A program made the translations under genes and the position numbers. From NCBI GenBank assembly GCA_027493055.1, contig JAPUDO010000068.1, positions 144,683 through 208,682 of the forward strand: a stretch of DNA of 64,000 nucleotides, written 5' to 3'. The DNA comes from Niabella sp. GTDB lineage: Bacteria > Bacteroidota > Bacteroidia > Chitinophagales > Chitinophagaceae. The notes under the pieces are model-generated. The model was not told the origin of the DNA, did no database searches, and saw only the letters and a list, made by a program, of their open reading frames with translations. This document shows, in pieces, positions 7,887 through 16,974 of the stretch; the stretch's first letter is position 1, and each line of letters starts with the position of its first letter.

Positions 7887-9179
7887 TCAATAATCCCTGT
7901 TTTGCAAAAAATTATCCCCTCCATTCCGTATGTATATTTTAATGCCGTCCCTGAAATCTTTGGACAGCGTTTGGTTAGGTATAGCTTTTCCATTGAGAAT
8001 GTTAATCACGCGCATTTTTTTTACCAAAAGCGTATCATTCCTTTTTACAATTACATCAATTGGCCCATAGGTTGATTGCAGGGCCAGTTTTAAATCATTA
8101 AGCGTCATCCCGAATTTTTTATTTACAGCCAGCACTTCATCGCCGGCCTTAAGGCCGGCTACATCAGCCGGTGATCCTTTAGGAATATCTCCAATAACAG
8201 CCATATTGTCAACACTGTATAGTTCTACTCCTGAGTAAGCATAATCAAAGGGGTCTGTAAAAAATTTATTAGGGATAATGTGAACCTGGCGGGCCCTGTA
8301 ATTTAAGATACAGTTAAACCGCCTGAAGATATCGTTACCCACTAATCCGCCGTAACCGGGATAAGCCGTAATATTATACTCATCATCAAAAATATTAATG
8401 GGTACATTTTTAAATTTATAGGGGCCAATTTTAAGCTCTCTCATTACACTTAAGTGAAACTGCACTTTTCCGCCCATTCCCTCTCCCTGCTTCAGGTATT
8501 TTTTTCTTTTAGATTTTAAAAATGCGCTGTCCTGTATATAATCTTCCGAGAACAATACCGTAAGCCCCGCTCCTATATCAAACAGGTAATTAAATTTACG
8601 TTCCCGTGCATCTTTTATTTCAGTGCCCAAATAGGGCAGCCTGTTAATTTCAGGACGCATAATATGCCCACCCCTGGGATATTTAATGGTTCCGTTGCTC
8701 CAGAAAGACATTTCCTGCTTTTCATAATCAAGCTTTACTATATACCGGCTAAGCACAGCATATCCCATAATACCATCTATCTTTTGTCCATAAAGCGCCG
8801 ATAAAATTTCGTAATCAATTACATGGAAATTAAGGCTGTCTATCACAAGATCATTGATCGTTAACTTCCGGTTTTTCAAAAATCCTACTTTTACGGTTCC
8901 GCCAATACCCCTGATCATGCGTTCGGGCGGCGGCTGCGGTAATCCCAGCTCCATTACTGTAGCAGAGTCTAGCGAAATGCCACCGCTTCCGGTATCCAGT
9001 ACAAAGCAAAGCGAATCTTTAAAATCATCCAGCAAAGCTTTAAAAACAACCACGCCACCCGTAAACTGTGTAAAGCGGATCTTTGTAAGCTGGCGGCTTG
9101 GCGGGTCAACAAATTCTTCCTGCGCAAAACACCGGGTGAATATGCAAACCAAAAGCAGGCCTGTAAATATATATTTCAT
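7887..9179 (-). CDS. Exported retropepsin-like aspartyl protease with PDZ domain
   Basis: 430 residues from the ATG at 9179 (a TTG at 9188 is the alternative). A signal peptide ends CFAQ at about residue 20. The first catalytic motif is FVLDTGSGG (Asp62). A second half contains LFDIGAGLTV, a DTG-like motif changed to DIG, and the hydrophobic glycine VGNDIFRRF typical of the family. A PDZ domain occupies about residues 305-390 (GDIPKGSPADVAGLKAGDEV). This is the common Bacteroidota architecture of aspartyl protease plus PDZ, acting in the periplasm on unknown substrates. It lies 57 bases upstream of the M16 gene on the same strand and may be cotranscribed with it. Confidence 0.88.
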   Translation of the reverse strand: MKYIFTGLLLVCIFTRCFAQEEFVDPPSRQLTKIRFTQFTGGVVVFKALLDDFKDSLCFVLDTGSGGISLDSATVMELGLPQPPPERMIRGIGGTVKVGFLKNRKLTINDLVIDSLNFHVIDYEILSALYGQKIDGIMGYAVLSRYIVKLDYEKQEMSFWSNGTIKYPRGGHIMRPEINRLPYLGTEIKDARERKFNYLFDIGAGLTVLFSEDYIQDSAFLKSKRKKYLKQGEGMGGKVQFHLSVMRELKIGPYKFKNVPINIFDDEYNITAYPGYGGLVGNDIFRRFNCILNYRARQVHIIPNKFFTDPFDYAYSGVELYSVDNMAVIGDIPKGSPADVAGLKAGDEVLAVNKKFGMTLNDLKLALQSTYGPIDVIVKRNDTLLVKKMRVINILNGKAIPNQTLSKDFRDGIKIYIRNGGDNFLQNRDY

Positions 9180-9241
9180 GAGTGGCAAAGGATTGCTTTA
9201 AAGTTACCGTTTTTACATATATTTAGTGTAAATGCTTTAGT

Positions 9242-10114
9242 ATGATGAGCCCTGAAGTTTATAGGGAGAGGTCTCCGTTATCTGAGAAAGACTGCTTTGT
9301 TGTTTTTGACCGCAGAAAATCAACCTTTACATTTCCCGTTCATATACATCCCGAATATGAGCTCAATTTTGTGCATGGTGCAAGGGGCGCAAAAAGAATT
9401 GTAGGAGACCTGGAAGAAACCATTACCGATAAAGACCTGGTATTAATTGCCAACCCCGAGCTAAAGCACGCCTGGAAAGACGGAGATTGCAAAAGCAACA
9501 ATATACATGAAATCACCATCCAGTTTCATCCCCAGCTAATAGAGCAATACAAAAATAAAAACCAGTTTGAAAGCATCCGGCATCTCCTGGAACGCGCATC
9601 AAAAGGCGTGTCGTTCGGACAGGGAACTATAGAAAAAATACAGCCTCTGTTACAAATTATAACTATGGAAACAGAAGGGTTTTACTCTGTTATGCGACTG
9701 TTCATTCTTCTGTATGAGTTGTCAAAAAGCAATGATTACAGGGTGCTTTCCTCCGGTACAGCCATTGAAATGAACCGCACCACCGAGTTACTGAACAGGC
9801 TGCATGAATATATCAGTACAAATATTTCTGCTGACATTCGCATATCAGACACGGCCAAAGAGCTGAATATGAGCAGATCTACTTTTGCAAGGTTCTTAGC
9901 CACCAACACCCAAATGAACTTTACTGATTATGTGCTGGACCGGAGGATAAAAACGGCTATATTAAAATTAAAAGCGGGGCTTCCTATTGCAGAAGTTGCT
10001 GATCAATGCGGCTTCAACAGCGTTTCTTATTTTTACAGGGTTTTTAAAAAAGCCCAGGGAACAAACCCTGCAGCATTCAGGGATGATCATAATAAACTGC
10101 GGGTGATTATATAA
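9242..10114 (+). CDS. AraC-family transcriptional regulator
   Basis: 290 residues. The N-terminal half is a cupin-like sensor (FPVHIHPEYELNFV, residues 31-45). The C-terminal region (about 185-285) is a double helix-turn-helix of the AraC type, with IRISDTAKELNMSRSTFARF and the second signature IAEVADQCGFNSVSYFYRVFKKAQGTNP. It begins with two ATG codons and is divergent from the aspartyl protease gene. The susC gene that follows 311 bases downstream on the same strand is its most likely target. Cupin-AraC regulators generally respond to a sugar bound in the cupin; the effector here is not visible. Confidence 0.9.
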   Translation: MMSPEVYRERSPLSEKDCFVVFDRRKSTFTFPVHIHPEYELNFVHGARGAKRIVGDLEETITDKDLVLIANPELKHAWKDGDCKSNNIHEITIQFHPQLIEQYKNKNQFESIRHLLERASKGVSFGQGTIEKIQPLLQIITMETEGFYSVMRLFILLYELSKSNDYRVLSSGTAIEMNRTTELLNRLHEYISTNISADIRISDTAKELNMSRSTFARFLATNTQMNFTDYVLDRRIKTAILKLKAGLPIAEVADQCGFNSVSYFYRVFKKAQGTNPAAFRDDHNKLRVII

Positions 10115-10425
10115 ACCGATAATTCGCTGCTTTTTAATTTTTGAGCAAATTTTTCAAAAAGTATAAGCAAATTGTTAAAAAATTTCGTAAGTACCGAAGT
10201 GAAAAAATAGCCATTCTTTTACATTTCAGCCTCTTCAAGAAAAAGCATTATAAAAAAATTTTATCATAGATCATTGATAATAAGCATTATAAAAAACACC
10301 TTTTTAGCTTCTGACAAATTGAACTTTGATCCAAGAGTTCAATTACAATGAGTATATTTTGAAAAAGGATCCGTTTATCCTTAACATACTTTTAGCTTAT
10401 TAATTCACTAAATAAGCCATATGGT
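10115..10425. promoter_or_regulatory. Regulatory region upstream of the first susC
   Basis: This 311-base AT-rich gap between the AraC gene and susC holds no ORF but is dense in symmetric and repeated words. A 15-bp direct repeat AAGCATTATAAAAAA occurs at 10243-10257 and 10282-10296. An inverted repeat TTATCA-N8-TGATAA is at 10261-10280, and a second one with 9-bp perfect arms is at 10317-10344. A weaker direct repeat beginning AGCAAATT lies near 10143 and 10168. The arrangement suggests binding sites for the neighbouring AraC protein and at least one more regulator. No clean TAnnTTTG element is visible. Confidence 0.5.
10317..10344. promoter_or_regulatory. Operator-like inverted repeat before susC
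   Basis: AATTGAACT (10317-10325) and AGTTCAATT (10336-10344) are perfect reverse complements separated by 10 bases. The centre lies about 95 bases upstream of the susC ATG. No T-tract follows, so a transcription terminator is unlikely and a dimeric regulator site or an mRNA leader hairpin are the two readings. Confidence 0.5.
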
Positions 10426-13400
10426 ATGAAACAACTATTACTCGTACTGCTTTTCGGAGCTATTTGCCATTTTACATGGGCACAAGAAATAATTTCTGTT
10501 AAAGGAACCGTCAGGGACAGGGATAATAACCCGCTCTCCGGTGCCACGGTCAGCATTAAAGGAACTTCTAACGGAACAGCAACATCTGACAACGGAACTT
10601 TCACGCTAAACGTTGCCAGGGGCCAGGTGCTTGTATTTTCTTATACAGGAAAGCAGGACGCCGAGATTACCGTTACTAACAACAGCGATCTTACCATTAC
10701 CCTTACTGACAAGAATGAGGGGATGGATGAAGTTGTTGTAATTGGTTATGGAACAATCAGGAAAAAAGACCTGACAGGCGCTGTTGCTTCTGTTACAGGA
10801 AAAGACCTGCAGGCAAACCTGGCCAAAACGGTTGCCGGAGCGCTCCAGGGCCGTGTAGCCGGTGTAACCGTAACCAATGTAGGTGGCCAGCCGGGAAGCG
10901 GTATGAACATCAACATCCGCGGTTTAAGTTCATTAGGCTCCAACACCCCTTTGTATATTATAGATGGTGTTTATGGAGACATCAACATGGTGGACCCTGC
11001 AGATATAGCATCAGTAGAAGTCTTAAAAGACGCCTCTGCGGCAGCTATCTATGGTTCCCGTGCTGCTAATGGCGTGGTAATCATTACCACCAAAGGCGGC
11101 AAAAAAGGAATGCCGGCTACCGTTAATATTAATGCTTATACAGGAGTTCAAAGCATTACGAAGAAACTGGGTGTAATGAACGCACAACAGTGGAAAACCA
11201 TTATGAAAGAATCGGGTTATTTACCGGAGCAGGCAACTAATTACACAGGAAATGGAACTAACTGGCAGGATGAAATTTACGTAAAAGCGCCGGTTAGTAA
11301 AGTTAATGTGGATGTATCGGGCGGTGGTGACCACTCCACATACAACGTGTCTGCAGGTTATATTGACCAGTCAGGTATTTTAATGTCCACCGGGTACAAG
11401 GCATTTAATGTCCGGGCAAAAAATACGTTTAATTTCTTCAACAATCATTTCCGTTTGGGCAATACATTCCTGGTAAAATCGGGGGATAGAAAATACAGTG
11501 ACTTCACTATTACTGACGCTTTACGCCAAAACCCAATGATTCCTGTATTAGACCCCAACCAATTAGGTGGCTATGCTCCCTGGCAGCCATGGATGAAAAA
11601 CCTGGATAACCCGGTTGGTTATTTAAAATTACACAATTCCCATGTTTATCAGACAGATATCCTGGTGAATGGATTTGCTGAAGTTGACCTGTTTGTAAAA
11701 GGGCTGAAATATAAGTTCAACCTGGGTATCAACAGAACAAATGGCAGAAACTACTACTTTAATGATCCTTATAATTTTGGTTCGGGTATTACAAAATCTT
11801 TTTTATCAGAAAACGCATTTTTCAACAACCAGTGGTTAGCTGAAAATACCCTTCATTATGATAATACATTTAATGAGCATACCATTTCGTTCTTAGCCGG
11901 TTATTCGGCACAGGAAAACAGCAACAGGGGATTTGGCGCCAGCCGCAATGATTTGCCCTTTGGAACCAATTCAATAGGAGCAGGCTCTCCTACTGAGCAA
12001 AAAACATCCGGTGGGTTACAGGAGTCATCCCTAGTTTCGGTTTTTTCCCGTTTAATGTATAGTTATGACTCCCGTTATTTATTAACGGCCTCTGTACGTC
12101 GCGATGGTTCTTCCCGTTTTGCGGATGGCAACCGTTATGGCGTATTTCCATCCATAGCTGTGGGCTGGAATATTATGAATGAAAAGTTTTTTGGCAGTGC
12201 AAAAGATAAGATCAACGAATTAAAATTACGTGCCAGCTGGGGTAAATTAGGTAACCAGGAAATTGGTAATTACCCTACTCAAAGTACAGCTTCTACAGGT
12301 ATTAACTACTTACAAGGCATTGGCAGCAATGAAATCTGGTGGCAGGGTGCTACTACCGGCGCCAGCTGGGTATCTCCTAAAAACCTTACCTGGGAAGAAA
12401 CCGTTACCAGCAACATAGGTATTGATCTGGCTTTCTTAAAAAACAAACTTACCGTTAGTGCAGATTACTATGTAAGAGAAACACGCAATATTCTTTTAAG
12501 TATTAACATGCCACAGTCAGCAGGTTTGGGCGGATCTCCCACAATGAATGCCGGAACCATTGAGAACAAAGGTTTTGAACTTTTAGTAAACTACAGAAAT
12601 TCTATCGGGGAATTAAACTATAACATTGGCGTTAATGCTTCTTCCGTTAAAAATAACGTAAAAGCAGTAACAGTAGGTAATGTACAGGAGTTTGGCGGTT
12701 ATAATCCACAAGGCGAGGGAACGATAACCTGGGCTAAAGTAGGTTATCCTATCGGCGGCTTTTGGGTAATCAGAACCGATGGAATTTTCCAGTCTGATGC
12801 CGAAGCACAGGCTTATAAAAACTCTAAAGGCCAGGTAATACAACCTGATGCTAAAGCGGGTGATATCAAATTTGTTGATTTTAATGATGATGGGAAAATT
12901 GCAGATGATGACAGGCAATATGTAGGTAGCCCCTTTCCTAAAATGGCGTATGGAATCAGGGCCGGATTTGACTATAAAGGAATTGATCTGGGTATCTTCT
13001 TTGATGGAATGTATGGCAATAAAATTTATAACTATACCAGGGCCAGAATGGAATCCACCAATGAAATTATCAACTTCTCTACAAGTCTGTTAAACTCCTG
13101 GACCCCGTCTAATACCAACACAGATTTACCGCGCTTTACGCAACAGGACCCCAATAAAAACTTCCGCCGTGTAACTGATCGCTGGATAGAAGACGGTTCT
13201 TTCTTCCGTTTGAAAACGCTTGAATTGGGTTATACTTTACCTCAGCATATTACAAGTCTTGCAAAATTAAAAACCAGCAGGATTTATGTAGCAGGTGACA
13301 ACCTGTTAACCGCTACTAAATACAAAGGTTATACTCCGGATCTTGGCCAGAATGATGAACAAAATGGCGGAGGCTCCGGTACATTAACCAGGGGTACAGA

Positions 13401-13458
13401 CCACGGCCGTTTCCCGATTGCAAGAACTATAATTGTTGGGTTACAGGTTAATTTCTAA
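10426..13458 (+). CDS. SusC/RagA-type TonB-dependent outer-membrane transporter
   Basis: 1010 residues. A signal peptide ends TWAQ at about residue 20. A carboxypeptidase-regulatory-like domain follows (GTVRDRDNNPLSGATVSIKG, about 25-105), then the TonB plug (GYGTIRKKDLTGAVASVTG through VEVLKDASAAAIYGSRAANG, about 106-225) and a large beta-barrel ending in a terminal aromatic residue (GLQVNF). There is no STN signalling domain, so control is probably by the upstream AraC protein and not by a FecR/sigma pair. It should import an oligosaccharide together with the SusD encoded 54 bases downstream. The downstream phosphorylase suggests a mannose-glucose glycan as cargo. Confidence 0.95.
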   Translation: MKQLLLVLLFGAICHFTWAQEIISVKGTVRDRDNNPLSGATVSIKGTSNGTATSDNGTFTLNVARGQVLVFSYTGKQDAEITVTNNSDLTITLTDKNEGMDEVVVIGYGTIRKKDLTGAVASVTGKDLQANLAKTVAGALQGRVAGVTVTNVGGQPGSGMNINIRGLSSLGSNTPLYIIDGVYGDINMVDPADIASVEVLKDASAAAIYGSRAANGVVIITTKGGKKGMPATVNINAYTGVQSITKKLGVMNAQQWKTIMKESGYLPEQATNYTGNGTNWQDEIYVKAPVSKVNVDVSGGGDHSTYNVSAGYIDQSGILMSTGYKAFNVRAKNTFNFFNNHFRLGNTFLVKSGDRKYSDFTITDALRQNPMIPVLDPNQLGGYAPWQPWMKNLDNPVGYLKLHNSHVYQTDILVNGFAEVDLFVKGLKYKFNLGINRTNGRNYYFNDPYNFGSGITKSFLSENAFFNNQWLAENTLHYDNTFNEHTISFLAGYSAQENSNRGFGASRNDLPFGTNSIGAGSPTEQKTSGGLQESSLVSVFSRLMYSYDSRYLLTASVRRDGSSRFADGNRYGVFPSIAVGWNIMNEKFFGSAKDKINELKLRASWGKLGNQEIGNYPTQSTASTGINYLQGIGSNEIWWQGATTGASWVSPKNLTWEETVTSNIGIDLAFLKNKLTVSADYYVRETRNILLSINMPQSAGLGGSPTMNAGTIENKGFELLVNYRNSIGELNYNIGVNASSVKNNVKAVTVGNVQEFGGYNPQGEGTITWAKVGYPIGGFWVIRTDGIFQSDAEAQAYKNSKGQVIQPDAKAGDIKFVDFNDDGKIADDDRQYVGSPFPKMAYGIRAGFDYKGIDLGIFFDGMYGNKIYNYTRARMESTNEIINFSTSLLNSWTPSNTNTDLPRFTQQDPNKNFRRVTDRWIEDGSFFRLKTLELGYTLPQHITSLAKLKTSRIYVAGDNLLTATKYKGYTPDLGQNDEQNGGGSGTLTRGTDHGRFPIARTIIVGLQVNF

Positions 13459-13512
13459 AATAATTAAAGAATCACACTCTTTGCATTTATTGATCCAAAA
13501 AATGATATTTAA

Positions 13513-15141
13513 ATGAAAACGTCTATAAAAAAATTATCAGTAGTTGCAGCCGCCGCACTTCTTATCAGCGGGTGTAATGAAAAAGATTTTTTAAATAAAA
13601 TAAATCCTAACTCTCCGGTAGAACAAACATTCTGGACAACAGAAGCCAATGCTGTTTCTGCTATCCCTACTATTTATTCATCCATCCGTGGTCAAATGTA
13701 TGGCTATTACGGTGCCTATACAGGATGGCACACTATGAACAGGGCCGATGATGTTTGGTTTATTTTAGGAGAAGAAGTATTGAACTGGGAGCCGGCATCA
13801 TTTACCAATACACCCGGCACAGCCGAAAGTGATTTCGGAAGATTATACACCGGGGTAAACCGTGCCAATGTATTTTTAAAAAACATTGCTAATGTAAAAA
13901 TGGATGAAACTAAAAAGAATGAGCTGATTGGTGAAGCCAGCTTTTTAAGAGGGATGTACTATTTCCTGTTAGCCTCTAATTTTGGCGATGTTCCCCTCAG
14001 GTTAATCCCTGCGGGTGATGAAGCGGATGGTGCCATGAAAGAATCTTCGCCCGAAGCCGAGGTTTGGAAACAGGTTATTGCTGATTTTACTACTGCTAAA
14101 AATCACTTGCCTATAGCCCGCACCAATGCAGAAGCCGGCAGAGCTACAAAAGGTGCTGCCATTGCATTCTTAGGTAAAGCCCTGGTTTATACAAAAGATT
14201 ACCAAAATGCAGAAAAAGAATTGGCGGCTCTTTTAACGGCTCCTTATACTTACGACCTGGTAGATAATTTTGAAGACAACTTTAAAGAAACAACAGAGCT
14301 GAATAAGGAATCTGTTTTTGAAATTATGTATAACGGCAAATACTCCAATGGCGGTACCTGGGGTAATGACGGAAGTACTACACAGGGTTTTGTAATACCC
14401 AACTTTGCCGGATCGGCTGGTACAGGCGGCTGGTTTAAATGGATGCCTTCAGCTTCTATTGTCAGGGATTTTATTGCCGAAGAACGTCCGGCAGGTTCTG
14501 ATACCCGTTTCGACAAAAGAATGTACACCAGCTTTTTCTGGAAACATTCCGACTTTGAAAGCGGCATTGCAGACGGTGCATGGTTTGGCAACCAGTCTTT
14601 TGATGAAATGTGGGAGAACGCCGCGGGTAAACGCCAGCGTGGCGAGCCTGACTACCCTACCATTAGCGGCAAAAAAGGAAGGTTCCTGATTAAAAAATAT
14701 ACTAACTTCTACAAAAACGTTGCGGATGCCAATAGCATGTACGACCAATCTAATCAAAACAACAATTTACGGATGTTCCGTTTTTCTGAAGTATTGCTGT
14801 TACATGCCGAAGCTGCTATCAAAAACGGAAATCTAAGTGCAGCCGCAGCCGATTTGAAGCGCATCAGGGTTCGCGCAGGTTTAAATCCCAACAAAACCTG
14901 GAGTGGAGCTGAAGATATGATGAACGAAGTGGTAAAACAAAACGAACTGGAATTTTTCTTTGAGGGCCATCGTTTCTTTGATCTAAAACGTACTTATCCT
15001 TACGCTCAAATGAAACAAATTTTTGTGGACAATAAAAAGCAAGGTGCGGAAAACTTCCAGCAAAAGCATTATTATTTGCCCATCCCTCAATCAGAGATTA
15101 ACGCAAATACTAAAATCCAGCAAAATCCGCTATGGAGATAA
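13513..15141 (+). CDS. SusD/RagB-family surface glycan-binding lipoprotein
   Basis: 542 residues. A lipoprotein signal with Cys21 (LLISGCNEKDF) is followed by the helical SusD core (ASFLRGMYYFLLASNFGDVPL) and a C-terminal RagB region (RIRVRAGL, ELEFFFEGHRFFDLKR). SusD proteins sit as a lid on the SusC barrel and capture the glycan. Its last 10 bases overlap the start of the arylsulfotransferase gene, so the two are translationally coupled, which supports a shared substrate or surface complex. Confidence 0.95.
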   Translation: MKTSIKKLSVVAAAALLISGCNEKDFLNKINPNSPVEQTFWTTEANAVSAIPTIYSSIRGQMYGYYGAYTGWHTMNRADDVWFILGEEVLNWEPASFTNTPGTAESDFGRLYTGVNRANVFLKNIANVKMDETKKNELIGEASFLRGMYYFLLASNFGDVPLRLIPAGDEADGAMKESSPEAEVWKQVIADFTTAKNHLPIARTNAEAGRATKGAAIAFLGKALVYTKDYQNAEKELAALLTAPYTYDLVDNFEDNFKETTELNKESVFEIMYNGKYSNGGTWGNDGSTTQGFVIPNFAGSAGTGGWFKWMPSASIVRDFIAEERPAGSDTRFDKRMYTSFFWKHSDFESGIADGAWFGNQSFDEMWENAAGKRQRGEPDYPTISGKKGRFLIKKYTNFYKNVADANSMYDQSNQNNNLRMFRFSEVLLLHAEAAIKNGNLSAAAADLKRIRVRAGLNPNKTWSGAEDMMNEVVKQNELEFFFEGHRFFDLKRTYPYAQMKQIFVDNKKQGAENFQQKHYYLPIPQSEINANTKIQQNPLWR

Positions 15142-16955
15142 TATTCCGATCAGAAGCGGCTATTTCAAAATGGATAAAACTACCGGGCATTTTATGGTGC
15201 CTGGTAGTTTTAATTCATTCCTGCTCACGTAAAGATATTCTGCCTTCAGAAATAAAATCAAAAACGTCATTGCAGCAATTTATTGACAATGGCGACCTTT
15301 TAAACAGTTTTATAAAAGATAAAGCTGTTTATACTTTTGCATTTGAAACAGGCAATCTTCAGGTTCCTGAAAATGAAATCAAACAAATTAATTCAATTCC
15401 TGAACAGTGGAAAACGATCATTGCTTTTACAGACAACACACAGCTTGTGGTACCTACAAAAGGTACTTCATTAAACTTTATTGTTGAAAATATTCAACTC
15501 AACCCTTCGGGCGTTAATCCGCTTGCTGCTATAGCCAATGTATCACTACCTACCTATGGCCGTGTAAAAGTTACTGTTTTAGGAAAAAACGGAGCTGCAG
15601 GAAATATAACCCATTTGTGCCATGCACAAACCGCTAAACAAGCGGTGCCCATTTTGGGCTTATACCCCAATTATAATAACGATGTACAATTAACTTTTAC
15701 GGATAAGAATGGCAAAGAGCGAGGATCGGCAAATATTAAAATTCAAACAACTTCTTTGCCCGCTAACTTTCCTGATCTGTTATTAGTAAAGTCTGACCCT
15801 CAAAAAATGGAACCGGGTGTCAATTTAGTCAGCTATCCTGGTGAAAGTGAATTAGATATTTCTATTCCATATATGGTTGACAATGAGGGCGCCGTTCGAT
15901 GGGTTCTGCTATTCAAATCATCAGCCGATTTAAATCCTTTCTCGGCCTCTATTGGATTACACCGGACAAAAAAAGGAACGTTTATTTCAGGTGATCAGGC
16001 AAAACCCAGGATAGTAGAAATAGATATGTTTGGCAATCTGCTTAAGCAATGGGATTTGCAAAAATTAGGCTATACATTTCATCACGAAGTTACCGAAGCT
16101 CAAAATGGCAACTTCCTGGTTACTGTTACAAAACCTTCGGCCCGTTTAACAGATGGGAAACCCAGAGTCAACGATCATATCATAGAATTAGACCCCTTCA
16201 ACAACTCGGTAGTAAAAGAATGGGATTTTGCAAACCTTGTTGATACTTCAAGATATTTAAAACCGGATGGCTTTACGCCTCCGGAGTTTTCACAAAACCC
16301 CACAAACTGGGTACATAACAATTCAATAGCGGAGCTGGAAAATAATTTGCTGGCCACAATGCGTTATCAGGGCATTCTCAGCTTTACACACGCAGGAAAT
16401 TTACGCTGGTTAATATCACCACATAAATACTGGTCACAAAAGTTCCAATCCTATTTATTAAACCCTATTGATGAAAATGGCAATCCTGTAACAGATCCGG
16501 CCGTAATTAATGGCGATGCCGCAGCTCCTGGATTCGACTGGCCGTGGGGGCCTCATACTCCTGTTGTTTTGCCTGATAATAATATTCTGGTATTTGATAA
16601 CGGCTACAATCGTAATTGGGTTTCATTGGCATTAAAAGACAATAACTATAGCCGCGTGGTAGAATATAAGGTAGATGAAACGAAAAAAACGGTACAACAG
16701 GTATGGAGCTTTGGCCAGACCTTAGGTGCAAACGGATTTTCCCAGGCGCTGTCCGGCGTACAATATTTGCCAATTACAAAACATATATTATTTTGTCCTG
16801 GAATGGGTGTAAAAACCTCAAAAGGACTTGGCGGCAGAATTATAGAACTGGATCCGATTACAAAAGAAATAATTTTTAATTTAGAAATTACAGTAAGCAG
16901 CATATCGGCATTTCACCGTGCTACCCGTATGTCACTGTATCCCGATACGATTTAA
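15132..16955 (+). CDS. Lipoprotein arylsulfate sulfotransferase (ASST family)
   Basis: 607 residues. A hydrophobic segment with lipobox VLIHSC (Cys31) suggests anchoring to a membrane. The remainder matches the six-bladed-propeller arylsulfotransferase family, which moves sulfate from a phenolic sulfate ester to another acceptor without PAPS. Active-site candidates are visible: His317/His318 (FHHEV), His395 (NWVHNNS), Arg411 (ATMRYQG) and His475 (GPHTPVV). The spacing of the last three resembles that of the E. coli enzyme (His356, Arg374, His436, from memory), where a histidine carries the sulfate. Overlap with susD and the GH130 gene 19 bases downstream place it in a carbohydrate operon, an unusual setting. 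A non-catalytic propeller role is possible. Confidence 0.8.
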   Translation: MEIIFRSEAAISKWIKLPGILWCLVVLIHSCSRKDILPSEIKSKTSLQQFIDNGDLLNSFIKDKAVYTFAFETGNLQVPENEIKQINSIPEQWKTIIAFTDNTQLVVPTKGTSLNFIVENIQLNPSGVNPLAAIANVSLPTYGRVKVTVLGKNGAAGNITHLCHAQTAKQAVPILGLYPNYNNDVQLTFTDKNGKERGSANIKIQTTSLPANFPDLLLVKSDPQKMEPGVNLVSYPGESELDISIPYMVDNEGAVRWVLLFKSSADLNPFSASIGLHRTKKGTFISGDQAKPRIVEIDMFGNLLKQWDLQKLGYTFHHEVTEAQNGNFLVTVTKPSARLTDGKPRVNDHIIELDPFNNSVVKEWDFANLVDTSRYLKPDGFTPPEFSQNPTNWVHNNSIAELENNLLATMRYQGILSFTHAGNLRWLISPHKYWSQKFQSYLLNPIDENGNPVTDPAVINGDAAAPGFDWPWGPHTPVVLPDNNILVFDNGYNRNWVSLALKDNNYSRVVEYKVDETKKTVQQVWSFGQTLGANGFSQALSGVQYLPITKHILFCPGMGVKTSKGLGGRIIELDPITKEIIFNLEITVSSISAFHRATRMSLYPDTI

Positions 16956-16974
16956 TATTTTAATATAGGTAATT

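Noticed and set aside
15132-16955. Sulfatase activity for the protein after SusD
   Set aside because: There is no formylglycine motif CXPXR or sulfatase fold; the residues fit an arylsulfotransferase propeller instead.
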